Below are positions 16,257 to 24,927 of a stretch of 36,765 bases of DNA, piece after piece. Position numbers and translations under genes: made by a program. The stretch is taken from assembly GCA_003162635.1 (NCBI GenBank), contig PMNE01000075.1:1-36765 (forward strand), in the 5' to 3' direction. Positions within the stretch are counted from its first letter, which is position 1; each line of letters starts with the position of its first letter. This stretch comes from Ignavibacteriota bacterium. Lineage in GTDB: Bacteria > Bacteroidota > Ignavibacteria > UBA10030 > UBA6906. Below the pieces are notes generated by a model that saw only the letters and a list, made by a program, of their open reading frames with translations, ran no database searches and had not been told where the DNA came from.

Positions 16257-16613
16257 TCACTTCGGCTTGTCAAAGAATCGGTTGATCGCTTCGTTTTCTT
16301 CCTTGAATATTTCGTACAGGAGCGGAAATCCAAGCAGGTCGAACACGTTGTACACCTTCGGCGACATGTTCGTCAGCTTGATGTCCCCCATGTTCTGCCG
16401 CACGTCCTCGATGAACGCCATGAACACGCCAAGACCGGCGCTGCTGATATAGGACAAATCCTTGCAGTTCACCACGATCTTGAAATGCTGGCTTGCGATG
16501 AGGTTCTGGAATGCCTCCTCGAGTTTCGGGGCAGTGTGGGCATCCAGATAGCCCTTCAATGCCAGAACGTTGACGTTCTCCTGCTCGCGGCTTGCGATCT
16601 TGAAGTCACTCAT
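16257..16613 (-). CDS. STAS-domain anti-sigma factor antagonist (RsbV/SpoIIAA-like)
   Basis: A 118-residue single STAS domain. The conserved phosphorylation loop DLSYISSAGLGVF places the phosphoacceptor Ser at 57 or 58 (aligned with Ser58 of SpoIIAA). In its unphosphorylated form such a protein captures the HATPase and frees its partner. The start overlaps the upstream membrane phosphatase by 8 bases and the next gene begins 3 bases downstream, so the order phosphatase-STAS-HATPase-phosphatase is translationally tight. The C-terminal extension (about residues 95-118, FDLLGFPLLYEIFKEENEA) is a common variant. Confidence 0.93.
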   Translation of the reverse strand: MSDFKIASREQENVNVLALKGYLDAHTAPKLEEAFQNLIASQHFKIVVNCKDLSYISSAGLGVFMAFIEDVRQNMGDIKLTNMSPKVYNVFDLLGFPLLYEIFKEENEAINRFFDKPK

Positions 16614-18759
16614 TGATTCTCCTTCGGTTTCGTATCGCGCGATCCTCGCGTGGATCTGATCCCTTCCATTTCACAATCACCAATGTCACATCGTCGTCGT
16701 TGGCGCGGTGGTTTGTAAAGTCGCTGACCGTGGACAGGATGGCGTCCTTGATTTCCGCGGCGGTTCGATCCCGCACATTCCTGGTTGTCTCCAACAGGCG
16801 TTCATAGCCAAACTCATCCTCCTCCCTGCGCGCCTCCGTGAGGCCGTCGGTGTAGAGCACACAGACATCGCCTTCCTGCAGGTCGAACGACTCCTCTTCG
16901 ATTGCATTCTCGAAGATCGAACCGCTGCGCAACCCCATCCCAAGTCCGTTGGGGCGGACGTACGTCGCCCGATCGCCGCTGACCCGCAACAGGGGACAAT
17001 GCCCCGCCCGGGCGACCGTCACGCGCCCCTTCTCCAGCTCGAACATTGCATAAATAACGCTAACGAATGAGTGTTTGTCAATAGAGCAGACCAGCGCCTC
17101 GTTTGCATGGGTAAGGAATTCCTTCGGGGAATGATACATGCGGCCGAGGGCCTGGAAGATTCCCTTCATTTCCGACATGTAGAAGGCAGCGGACACGCCC
17201 TTTCCCGAGACGTCGCCGACAATGACCCCGACCCTGCCGTCGCCAAAATCCACAAAGTCGTAGTAGTCTCCCCCCACTTCGAAGGCAGGCGTGGAGATCG
17301 CATCGATGTCCAGACTGGAATGGGACGGAAGGAACTGCGGCAGGAGCCGCTTCTGCATTTCCTGGGCAACGAGCATCTCGCGAAAGAGGCGTTCCCGCTC
17401 GATCGATTCCCGGATAAGACGCGAATTCTCGATGGCAACGGTCGCCTGATCCGCAAATGCAGAAATGACATCGACGTCATCCTTCACGAACCCGAACGCC
17501 TCCTTCTTTGTCGCGTAGAGAATCCCCGCGAGTCCCGCATGGGAGATCAGGGGGACCACGACGAGGGAACCTGCAACGTCTTTGTGATGCCTCCAGACGG
17601 GAAATCGCGGGTCCCCCTCAATCTTATCCACGAGCAGCGGCTTGCTCCCGCGTATGACGTCGTTCCGGACGTTCTCCCCTCCCGGGGGAACGAGGAGCTC
17701 GATCTGCTCGCGCGTGATATTCTTCATCCCCGCAATCCGTACCTGATGACCCGCAAGCACCTCCGAACCCGCGGTCACGGGCTGATCCTTCGACACCGGG
17801 AATACTTCCAGCCAGCAACGCGAAGCCCCGACGACTTCGAGCGTCATGGCGGTCACCGTATCGACCAGTTCATTAAAGTCGAACACCTGCGTCACGAGCC
17901 TGCTCAGCGAATGCAGCGATGACACCTCCGACCGCTTGCGATCGAATGCTTCTGCGGTCGGCAGGTGGAAGAGAGTGCTGACAAAGGCAAGGCCGGCATA
18001 GATCGTGACGCACACCGAGATGAGGAGGACAAACTCCCGCAACGGATACGAATAATAGAGGAGCGAACGGCCGACAAGCGTGTTCCCCCCCACCACGACA
18101 TCGAGAATGACAAACAGGACGAAGAGGAAAAAGCCGTAGAGGAGGCCGAAGATCTTCTCCTTCTTTGTCAGGCCGACGATCCAGGGAAGCCGGAAGGAAT
18201 TCACGATCGCAACGATCAACGCCAGCCCAAAGAGAATCCCCGTCGCCACACGGGAGTCGAGCGGACGGAGCCACGCCGTCGAGAGTGCGGTCGCAAGGAT
18301 CAATCCGACGAGCACCCCGAAGTTCCTCCTGACGGAGGGTTTTCTGTTCATCAGGATCATGTCGCGCATCAGGAGGAAGACGGCAATCCCAAAGAGACCG
18401 AAAACGAGCGAAACAAGCGATCCGAGGAACAGGGTGAGATAGTCGAGCGGAACGAGCGACAGGCTTTTCGAATCAAACCCGGCAAGGTCGAGGGCACTGT
18501 AGATCGCGCACACCAGAAGGAGCACGCCGGCACCCACGAGGGCAAGTCCGAGCTTTCTGACCGGTGAAATCTCATTCCGGACCGGTGTCGCCTTGAGAAG
18601 GAGATACACGAGCGCGAAGGCGCCGATGGCCGCGATCTCCCGTATCACGGGAAGCCCGCCAAAATCAAGCTCGACGTTCTTCCCGATCAGGTCGATCGTG
18701 AACTTCACGAGCACCAGGAAAAACGCCCCGGCCAGATAGAGAATCCTGCGCACTTTCAT
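16606..18759 (-). CDS. Membrane-bound GAF-SpoIIE phosphatase (signal input of the partner switch)
   Basis: A 717-residue protein. The first 270 or so residues hold about seven to eight hydrophobic segments (for example near 8-25, 40-57, 68-92, 105-130, 150-165, 173-192, 203-225, 240-262) with no recognised sensor motif. A helix leads to a GAF domain (about 290-460), then a SpoIIE PP2C domain with GGDYYD at 496-501, GDVSGKG, LYTDGLTEA and DDVTLVIV. It probably links a membrane or envelope cue to dephosphorylation of the STAS protein encoded directly downstream with an 8-base overlap. It differs from the cytosolic phosphatase at 14066-15823 in its whole sensor half, so the module has two inputs. 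Confidence 0.92.
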   Translation of the reverse strand: MKVRRILYLAGAFFLVLVKFTIDLIGKNVELDFGGLPVIREIAAIGAFALVYLLLKATPVRNEISPVRKLGLALVGAGVLLLVCAIYSALDLAGFDSKSLSLVPLDYLTLFLGSLVSLVFGLFGIAVFLLMRDMILMNRKPSVRRNFGVLVGLILATALSTAWLRPLDSRVATGILFGLALIVAIVNSFRLPWIVGLTKKEKIFGLLYGFFLFVLFVILDVVVGGNTLVGRSLLYYSYPLREFVLLISVCVTIYAGLAFVSTLFHLPTAEAFDRKRSEVSSLHSLSRLVTQVFDFNELVDTVTAMTLEVVGASRCWLEVFPVSKDQPVTAGSEVLAGHQVRIAGMKNITREQIELLVPPGGENVRNDVIRGSKPLLVDKIEGDPRFPVWRHHKDVAGSLVVVPLISHAGLAGILYATKKEAFGFVKDDVDVISAFADQATVAIENSRLIRESIERERLFREMLVAQEMQKRLLPQFLPSHSSLDIDAISTPAFEVGGDYYDFVDFGDGRVGVIVGDVSGKGVSAAFYMSEMKGIFQALGRMYHSPKEFLTHANEALVCSIDKHSFVSVIYAMFELEKGRVTVARAGHCPLLRVSGDRATYVRPNGLGMGLRSGSIFENAIEEESFDLQEGDVCVLYTDGLTEARREEDEFGYERLLETTRNVRDRTAAEIKDAILSTVSDFTNHRANDDDVTLVIVKWKGSDPREDRAIRNRRRINE

Positions 18760-18780
18760 CGACGCTGCGACACCCTCAGC

Positions 18781-20130
18781 TTACACTGTCATGGACAACC
18801 ACGAGCCGCTTTGGTACTTCCTGTAGATCAGCAGTGAATAGGCGACAATATAGACGGGGAGGGCAAGCCACGCACCCTGGATTCCCCACCCCATCCTCAC
18901 GCCAAGAATATACGACAACGGAAGAAAGACAACCCAGTGGGTCAGAACCTCGATGCGCATCACGAACACCGTCGCGCCGGCGGCCTGAAGCGCATTGGCA
19001 AGAACGATCCCCATCGCGTAGAAGATCTGCGCCGCTCCGGCAATCCGGAGGATGGGACGGGCGACATCGGCCACGCCTGCATCATTCGTGAGGATGGTGA
19101 TCACCAGATCGGGAAATGCGACAAAGATGATTCCCAGAACTGTTGTGAAATACGTCGCCAATCTCGCTGTTTCCATCCCATACCGTTTTGCCAGCCCCTT
19201 GTCCCCCGTGCCGAGACTCTGGCCGACCAACGTCTGCGCTCCCACGCCGAACCCAAAACAGGGCAGGAACGACATGAACAGGGCGGTGATCACGACCTGG
19301 CTTGCAGCTTGCTGGGAGGTACCGATCATCCCGGTAATCGCGACAAACACAAGGAATCCCAGCAAAATGAGGATATTCTGGAATGACACCGGCGCCGAGA
19401 TCTTGATGACCTGGCGCAGAACATCCTTCAGCACGCGGAATCGCGTGTAGTACCTGTATCTTCTTCGATACCGGGGGAGAAAAGTTACACTCAGGAAGAA
19501 GAGGCAACCGAGGACGTTACTGACGGCAAAGGATACTCCCGCGCCCGTCAGACCCATGGCGGGCACGCCCAGCGCCCCGAAGATGAAGATGTAATTGAAG
19601 AGAATATTGGTCAGGTTGATGATAATCGCCGAATACATGAACACTTTGGTGTGGCCGATCCCGTTAAAGAACCCCCGGTAGGAGACGACGAACAGAAAGA
19701 AAAGGAGGCCCAGAAACCGCCACTGCATATAGCCCGTTCCCGCCATTGCCACCGCCGGGTCGCTGGAGAAGAAGCTGATGACGTTGTACGAGAAGAAATA
19801 CCCGGGGATTGCGAAGGCGATACCGAGGAGGAGGGAGAGGAGGAGGGAATTGTTCAGGACGTCCCCCGCGCCGGCGTACGCGCGCTCCCCGTAGCGCCGG
19901 GCCACAATAACATGGGTTCCCGTGGCGAGACTGGAGAACACACTGGTAATCGCCCACGAGGCCAGGGAGCCAAGTCCCATCGCCGCCAGCACAACCTTTG
20001 CGTTCTCCAGCCGCCCGACCATGGCGGTCTCGACAACGGAAACGATCATTTGGAAGGAAAGTCCGGCCACTGCAGGCGTCGAAATTCTCAGAACGTCCCG
20101 CGTCAGTGGTTTGTCGGGGAGAAAACCCAT
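18781..20130 (-). CDS. MATE family efflux transporter
   Basis: A 449-residue polytopic protein with twelve expected membrane helices in two homologous halves. The N-terminal ISTPAVAGLSFQMIVSVVETAMVGRLE and the second-half ISAPVSFQNILILLGFLVFVAI repeat are characteristic of MATE (NorM/DinF-type) exporters, which expel cationic drugs or metabolites using Na+ or H+ gradients. QTLVGQSLGTGDKGLAKRYG is another family landmark. It is 65 bases downstream of the TPR gene and 21 upstream of the membrane phosphatase, so it is probably on one transcript with them. The substrate cannot be inferred. Confidence 0.93.
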   Translation of the reverse strand: MGFLPDKPLTRDVLRISTPAVAGLSFQMIVSVVETAMVGRLENAKVVLAAMGLGSLASWAITSVFSSLATGTHVIVARRYGERAYAGAGDVLNNSLLLSLLLGIAFAIPGYFFSYNVISFFSSDPAVAMAGTGYMQWRFLGLLFFLFVVSYRGFFNGIGHTKVFMYSAIIINLTNILFNYIFIFGALGVPAMGLTGAGVSFAVSNVLGCLFFLSVTFLPRYRRRYRYYTRFRVLKDVLRQVIKISAPVSFQNILILLGFLVFVAITGMIGTSQQAASQVVITALFMSFLPCFGFGVGAQTLVGQSLGTGDKGLAKRYGMETARLATYFTTVLGIIFVAFPDLVITILTNDAGVADVARPILRIAGAAQIFYAMGIVLANALQAAGATVFVMRIEVLTHWVVFLPLSYILGVRMGWGIQGAWLALPVYIVAYSLLIYRKYQSGSWLSMTV

Positions 20131-20195
20131 GCAGTCCTGCAGATCGGTGAGTCGTGTGGCCGCGCGTCCTGCCCGCCTTGCGTTTGCCTGGCGGA

Positions 20196-20885
20196 TCAGA
20201 CGGAAAGTTGCGCGATGAACCTGTCAACGTCACGTGCGAAGGGCGATGTCGGATAACTCTTCCGTATCCTCTTGTAGATCTCGATTGCCTTCTCCTTCTC
20301 CCCTGCCTCCCCGTAATTGCGCGCCGCGTTGCTCAGATTCTCCGCAGCGTTGGGATCTTTTGCATACTTCGTCGCGGCCTTCTCAAAGTTCTCCGCCGCC
20401 TCCTTGTGGTTTCCCAGCGCTTCCGCGCACGCGCCAATCCCCGAGAGCCGTGACACGATCAACATCTCGTTGCTCGGCGAAAACTCGTCAAAGAGTTTCT
20501 TTGCCTCGTCGTACTTTGCCATGTTGAAGAGCGCGTTTGCCATATAGAAGCGCGCAAGATCGCCCGTCGCTGAATTGCCAAAGTTTTCGACGATGGAGCG
20601 TAATCCGGCGATATTTCGCTCCGGAATGCCGTCAATCGCGGTTTGGAACTCTCCCTGATCGTAGTAATGGAAGACTGCACCAAGCTGGGCGATCGCCTTC
20701 TCATTATTATCCGCCCTGTTCTTCACAAAAACGACTATCGCCAGGACGGCGAGAGCAAGGACCGCGACGGCAATGCTGATGGTCCGCTTGTTCTCTTCGT
20801 ACAAAGACGTCACCTTCACGTACGTCGTGATGAGGGCGTCTTCTTTCAGTTCTCTCTTGGAGATCTTTTTTTTGGGGCGAAGCAT
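20196..20885 (-). CDS. Single-pass membrane protein with TPR domain (YfgM/tol-pal-like)
   Basis: A 229-residue protein. A lysine-rich N-terminus (RPKKKISKRELKED) precedes one membrane helix (about residues 36-54, ISIAVAVLALAVLAIVVFV), then a periplasmic region with three or four TPR-like helical pairs (ALFNMAKYDEAKKLF, EALGNHKEAAENFEKA, YGEAGEKEKAIEIYKRI). The layout resembles YfgM-type chaperone/scaffold proteins, but identity is not certain. It begins 48 bases after tRNA-Arg with no promoter or terminator seen in between, so it may share the tRNA transcript. Confidence 0.82.
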   Translation of the reverse strand: MLRPKKKISKRELKEDALITTYVKVTSLYEENKRTISIAVAVLALAVLAIVVFVKNRADNNEKAIAQLGAVFHYYDQGEFQTAIDGIPERNIAGLRSIVENFGNSATGDLARFYMANALFNMAKYDEAKKLFDEFSPSNEMLIVSRLSGIGACAEALGNHKEAAENFEKAATKYAKDPNAAENLSNAARNYGEAGEKEKAIEIYKRIRKSYPTSPFARDVDRFIAQLSV

Positions 20886-20933
20886 GTGCGGGCATGTCCT
20901 GAAATGATCATGAATGGAGTTTTCGGCGTGTCG

Positions 20934-21007
<74 letters not shown>

Positions 21008-21043
21008 GGAGGGAAACGGAAAGGCCGCAAAACACGCTGATGA

Positions 21044-21074
21044 AAAAGGTACGAAAACCCCTGTTCTCATGCAA
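21044..21074 (-). promoter_or_regulatory. Promoter of tRNA-Arg, TTG-N20-TACCTTTT
   Basis: On the minus strand TTG (21074-21072) is followed after 20 bases by TACCTTTT (21051-21044), matching TAnnTTTG except the last base. The start would be near 21036, about 30 bases before the mature tRNA. It may also serve the TPR, MATE and phosphatase genes downstream. Confidence 0.72.
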
Positions 21075-21090
21075 GGACGAACGTCGTCCT
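21074..21090. other. Perfect inverted repeat next to the tRNA-Arg -33 box
   Basis: AGGACGA-ACG-TCGTCCT, a 7-bp palindrome with a 3-base centre, between the permease stop (21137) and the tRNA-Arg promoter. Its last base is the first T of the -33 TTG. It may be a weak terminator for the importer operon (no T-run follows) or an operator. Which one is open. Confidence 0.4.
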
Positions 21091-21136
21091 CTCCAACGAA
21101 ATCTCAAATGAAATTGGGCGAAAACAAGAGAACCGG

Positions 21137-22843
21137 TCAGAACGAACTGTCCATCATCGCCGTCACATTTTCGCGGCCGCTCCCCCCTCTCCCGAGGAAC
21201 GAGGGTATCCAGAGAATCAGCAGGATCAGAAGCATCAAACACACGGCGTACGCCGACGCCGCACCGATATTGAACTGCCGAAGCTGCGCCAGAATCTCCA
21301 CGGACACGGGTCGGCTTGCGTAGGTGTACAGCATGATCGAGGAAACAAACTCACCGAGCGAAGCGATCGCAACAAGGACCGCGCCCGAAAGGATCGCGGG
21401 AGCAATCGCAGGGAGAAGGACGGACCGGAACCTTTTCCACGCCGATGCTCCCAAGCCATCCGCGGCATCAAGCAGCGAACCGTCCATGGTCTCCAGCGAC
21501 GCCGTCACCGATCGAACAACCACCGGGTACTCCCGCATGATATAGGCAAAAGGGAGAATCCAAAACGTTCCGACAAGTCCCATCCCCCCGGTCCACCAGC
21601 GCGGAATGTTGAACGAGACGATCAATGCGATCGCCACGACCGTCCCGGGCACCGCATACGGCAGGGTGAGGATGATGTTCGCCGCTTTTCCCCAGAAACG
21701 ACCTTGCGCGCGAGACGCAAGCACCGCCGCAGAAACACCGAACAGGATCGAGCCGATGACCGCAATCCCCGCGCACAAGAGACTGTTGAGCAGGGGCTCC
21801 AGCATTTTTCGCTCACCCAACAGCGAGAGATAATTCTGCGTGGCATAGCGGTCGGGCAGGAGCTGCGTCGTCCAGGACCCTTCCCGAACGAAGGAGAGAA
21901 GCACGATCATGGCCACCGGCAGAAGCTCCGCAAGGAGAAGCAGGAACGTCCCGCCCACCAGGAGACGCCGGAGAATCGGCGGCACCGGGAGAACGCCCCG
22001 CCGTGCCACGCCCTTGCCGCCGCGCGCGGTTTGCGGTGTTCCGCCGACCGACATCATGACGGCGTAGAGACCCAGGGAAACGAACGTCAGGAGAACCGAC
22101 TGCGCAGCGGCGAGATTGACGTCGCCGTTCAGTTTCGTCTGAAAAATCTGCAGCGTGAGGAATCGCTTCTCCCCCGCGAACAGCAACGGTGCCGTAAAGG
22201 ACGCCATGCTCGACATGCACGTGAGGGCGGCCGATGCGAGGAGGGCAGGGCGCAACTCGGGGAGGATCACCTTTCGGAATGTGCGCCACCCTCTGCTCCC
22301 GAGCCCGGCGGCGGCGTCGATGAGCGCGCCATCGATGTTGCGCAGGGCGGCGGCACAAAACAAATACGTGTAGACGTGAAACGAGTAGACATGCACGATC
22401 ACAACGCCTGGTATCCCTTCAAGAGCAAGGACAGGGTTCGCCGTGTGGAGGATGCCCTGCAAAATCCGTGGAAGAAGTCCCGAGCTTCCAAACACGAACC
22501 TGAACGCGATGACTCCGACCAGGGGAGGAAGAGCAATGGGAAGTATCGCCAGACGCGCAACGACTGCTTTCCCGGGGAATTCCACCTGCGTGACGACAAA
22601 GGCGAGGCACAGACCGAGAAGGCCGGAAAAGACCACCGACAGGACGGCAACGAAGATGGAATTCAGGATCGCCTCGCTATTCGCACCGTTGGCCGGATCG
22701 AACAACGAAGCGTATTGGTGGAATGAAAAGACACCCCCTGCCTTCAGACTTTCCCCCGCCATCATGGCGAGGGGAAAGGCAACGTACATCATGAAGGCAA
22801 ACACCAGGAGCGTGAACGCCGCCAACGGACCTGCGCGCTTCAC
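21137..22843 (-). CDS. FbpB-type ABC permease with two fused permease domains
   Basis: A 568-residue protein with about twelve membrane helices in two tandem BinDeptr (type I importer) domains. Each half has an EAA-like coupling loop: IDAAAGLGSRGWRTFRKVILPEL (near residues 175-200) and LDAADGLGASAWKRFRSVLLPAI (near 455-480). This fused layout is typical of the ferric iron/AEP/thiamine-type importers. I chose the GTG at 22843 (KRAGPLAAFTLLVFAF follows) because it forms a GTGA overlap with the ATPase stop and the hydrophobic N-terminus starts there. An in-frame extension to 22990 would overlap the ATPase by 150 bases. GGGGGGAG precedes it closely. It is the last gene of the operon. Confidence 0.9.
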   Translation of the reverse strand: MKRAGPLAAFTLLVFAFMMYVAFPLAMMAGESLKAGGVFSFHQYASLFDPANGANSEAILNSIFVAVLSVVFSGLLGLCLAFVVTQVEFPGKAVVARLAILPIALPPLVGVIAFRFVFGSSGLLPRILQGILHTANPVLALEGIPGVVIVHVYSFHVYTYLFCAAALRNIDGALIDAAAGLGSRGWRTFRKVILPELRPALLASAALTCMSSMASFTAPLLFAGEKRFLTLQIFQTKLNGDVNLAAAQSVLLTFVSLGLYAVMMSVGGTPQTARGGKGVARRGVLPVPPILRRLLVGGTFLLLLAELLPVAMIVLLSFVREGSWTTQLLPDRYATQNYLSLLGERKMLEPLLNSLLCAGIAVIGSILFGVSAAVLASRAQGRFWGKAANIILTLPYAVPGTVVAIALIVSFNIPRWWTGGMGLVGTFWILPFAYIMREYPVVVRSVTASLETMDGSLLDAADGLGASAWKRFRSVLLPAIAPAILSGAVLVAIASLGEFVSSIMLYTYASRPVSVEILAQLRQFNIGAASAYAVCLMLLILLILWIPSFLGRGGSGRENVTAMMDSSF

Positions 22844-23892
22844 TCTCCCCCCGGAAAGACGAACGCCTTTTCCCAATCGATCGTGAACCAAATCGTCATG
22901 CCCGGACGCAAAGAGAGAGCCCCCGACAAACTCGGGACGATCACGCGAAGGGAAACCCCTTGTGACGCAATGCGGAGCGTGGTCATCCACCCCATATACT
23001 CCACCGCGTCCACCCGCGCTGGTACGCTTCCCGGGATCCCTTCACCCGCCAGGAGGATCCCCTCCGGTTTGAGGGCGAGCGTTGCTCTCCCCGGCGGCCG
23101 ATAATGGCTGGGGGGCAGCACGATGCGGAAGGCACCCTGTTGGAAGATCCCCTCGGCACTGAGGAGTCCTTCGAGAAGATTGGCCCCGCCAAGGAACCCG
23201 GCAACAAACGGATCCTCGGGAGCTTCATAAAGCTCTCTCGGCGTCCCCACCTGCCGAACGACGCCATCCCTCATCACGGCGATCCGGTCGGCAAGCGTCA
23301 TTCCCTCTCCCTGATCGTGCGTGACATAGACGGTGGTGACGCCGCTCTCCCTCTGGAGGGTCTTGATCTCCTCGCGCGTGCTCGTCCGCAATGCGGCATC
23401 CAGATTGCTCAGCGGCTCATCGAACAGAAGGACCTGCGGCCGCAGAACAAGTGCGCGTGCCACCGCGACTCTCTGCTGTTCACCTCCGCTGAGCGTCGGT
23501 ACGGGATCGGCTGTCTTCTGCGTCATGTGGACCGCATCCAAAGCGACTTTCACCCGGTCCCGGACTTCGCGGTCCCCCATGTGCCGACTCTCCAAACCGA
23601 AGGCAACGTTCTCGAACACCGTCATCTGTGGAAAGAGGGCGTAGTTCTGAAACACCATCCCCATCTCCCTGTCGCGCGGATGGCAATGTGTGATGTCGCG
23701 TCCCCCGAGGACGATGGATCCGCTGTCCGCCTTTTCATAGCCTGCGATAAGCCGAAGGAGAGTGGTCTTGCCGCATCCGCTCGGGCCGAGGACGGCAAAA
23801 AACTCGCCGGAGGCAATGTCCAGATCGACCCCGCACACCGCCGCTCTCCCGCGGAATTGTTTTGTCACCTGGTGGAGCGAAAGTGTTGCCAC
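22840..23892 (-). CDS. FbpC/PotA-type ABC importer ATPase
   Basis: A 350-residue importer ATPase. Walker A is GPSGCGKTT (36-44), Q-loop VFQNYALFPQMTV, signature LSGGEQQRVAVARAL, Walker B VLLFDEPLSNLD and H-loop VTHDQGE. A C-terminal TOBE-like domain (about 240-350) is present. Overall it fits the FbpC/PotA branch that powers ferric, spermidine/putrescine, phosphonate or sugar-phosphate importers. It starts 3 bases after the binding-protein gene and overlaps the permease gene by four bases, so the three form one transporter. Confidence 0.93.
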   Translation of the reverse strand: MATLSLHQVTKQFRGRAAVCGVDLDIASGEFFAVLGPSGCGKTTLLRLIAGYEKADSGSIVLGGRDITHCHPRDREMGMVFQNYALFPQMTVFENVAFGLESRHMGDREVRDRVKVALDAVHMTQKTADPVPTLSGGEQQRVAVARALVLRPQVLLFDEPLSNLDAALRTSTREEIKTLQRESGVTTVYVTHDQGEGMTLADRIAVMRDGVVRQVGTPRELYEAPEDPFVAGFLGGANLLEGLLSAEGIFQQGAFRIVLPPSHYRPPGRATLALKPEGILLAGEGIPGSVPARVDAVEYMGWMTTLRIASQGVSLRVIVPSLSGALSLRPGMTIWFTIDWEKAFVFPGGE

Positions 23893-23895
23893 CGC

Positions 23896-24927
23896 TCACT
23901 CTCCTTGCTCGTCGTGACCGCGTCCCCGCACTCGTTCATCCCACAGAGACATCCATCTCTTCTCGTTCGCAGCGAGGGTGTCATAGTCAACCGGCAAGGG
24001 GCGAAGATGAAGTCCGGCAATCCAGGCGGGGAGATCCTGCGCGGGAATGTCCGCACGCGTCGGGATTCGGGCGAACTCCCTGGCCTGGCGCAGCAGGCTC
24101 TCGCGGGATGTGACAAATTCAAAAAATCTCCTTGCTGCTTCCGGGTGTTTCGTCCCCTTCACAAGAGCGATCCCATCCGTCATGAGGGGAGTCCCGGAGG
24201 CCGGAACAACGTAGCCGAAGGGATAACCGTTCGTTTGGATCTGGATCATGACGTCCGAGAGATCCCAGACCGTCACAACTCCTTCCTCCCGCGCAATCGC
24301 CAGGTAGAGCTGCGTAGGGTCTGCCGCGTACGATTTCGTGTTCCTGTCGAGGCGCCGGAGCCACGACAGTCCCGCTTCCTCGTCTCCTCCCCGTCCAATC
24401 TCCCTGAGGATCATCGCGCACAAAATCACGCGCATCGTCCCGGACGCGAGCGGGGAACGGATGATGACCTTTCCTTTCCATGCCGGCGCGAGGAGATCAT
24501 CCCAATCCTTCGGGGCATCCGCGGCGGGAACCCGCGCTGTATTGTACACGATCACTTCCGGCGTGAGGAACGTCCCTTCCCAATAGCCATGGCGGCTCTT
24601 CTCCCCGACCGCGACAGCAGAATCCCAATCCGGGACGTACCGTTCGAGAAGTCCTTCGCGTTCCGCCTGGTCAAACGCCGTCATGGGCGCTCCCCACCAG
24701 ACATCCGCCTGGGGATTCTCCTTTTCCGTTCTGATCCTGTCCAAAACGTCCTGCGAACCCATATCCAGCCATTGCACTTCCTCCCCGGGGTACCGCTCCT
24801 CGTAGGCGTGCGCGAACGCGCTCAACATTTCCTTCCCGTGCGGAGAGTAGACCACGACGGGAGAGCGGCCGGAACCCGAGCATCCCGCGACGACAAGCAG
24901 AACGGCGGCGGCACTCGCCCCTCTCAT
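23896..24927 (-). CDS. FbpA-like periplasmic substrate-binding lipoprotein
   Basis: A 343-residue binding protein with a good lipoprotein signal: RGASAAAVLLVVAGC, Cys16 as lipid anchor. The mature part (VVVYSPHGKEMLSAFAHAYEERYPG onward, DVWWGAPMTAFDQAEREGLLE, SPLASGTMRVIL) is of the FbpA/AfuA/type 2 periplasmic family. The adjacent Tyr-Tyr pair that holds iron in FbpA proteins is not seen in the expected C-terminal part, so an organic ligand is possible. The start at 24927 overlaps the PIG-L stop as ATGA and lies right at the signal peptide; a longer frame to 25056 lies inside the PIG-L gene and is not conserved-looking. Confidence 0.88.
   Translation of the reverse strand: MRGASAAAVLLVVAGCSGSGRSPVVVYSPHGKEMLSAFAHAYEERYPGEEVQWLDMGSQDVLDRIRTEKENPQADVWWGAPMTAFDQAEREGLLERYVPDWDSAVAVGEKSRHGYWEGTFLTPEVIVYNTARVPAADAPKDWDDLLAPAWKGKVIIRSPLASGTMRVILCAMILREIGRGGDEEAGLSWLRRLDRNTKSYAADPTQLYLAIAREEGVVTVWDLSDVMIQIQTNGYPFGYVVPASGTPLMTDGIALVKGTKHPEAARRFFEFVTSRESLLRQAREFARIPTRADIPAQDLPAWIAGLHLRPLPVDYDTLAANEKRWMSLWDERVRGRGHDEQGE

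Noticed and set aside
14066-18759. Cluster considered as an anti-phage or toxin system
   Set aside because: All four proteins match ordinary partner-switching families; no nuclease, toxin or effector domain is present.
21137-24927. Importer called a ferric iron transporter outright
   Set aside because: The binding protein lacks the expected adjacent iron-binding tyrosines, and relatives of this family carry other ligands.
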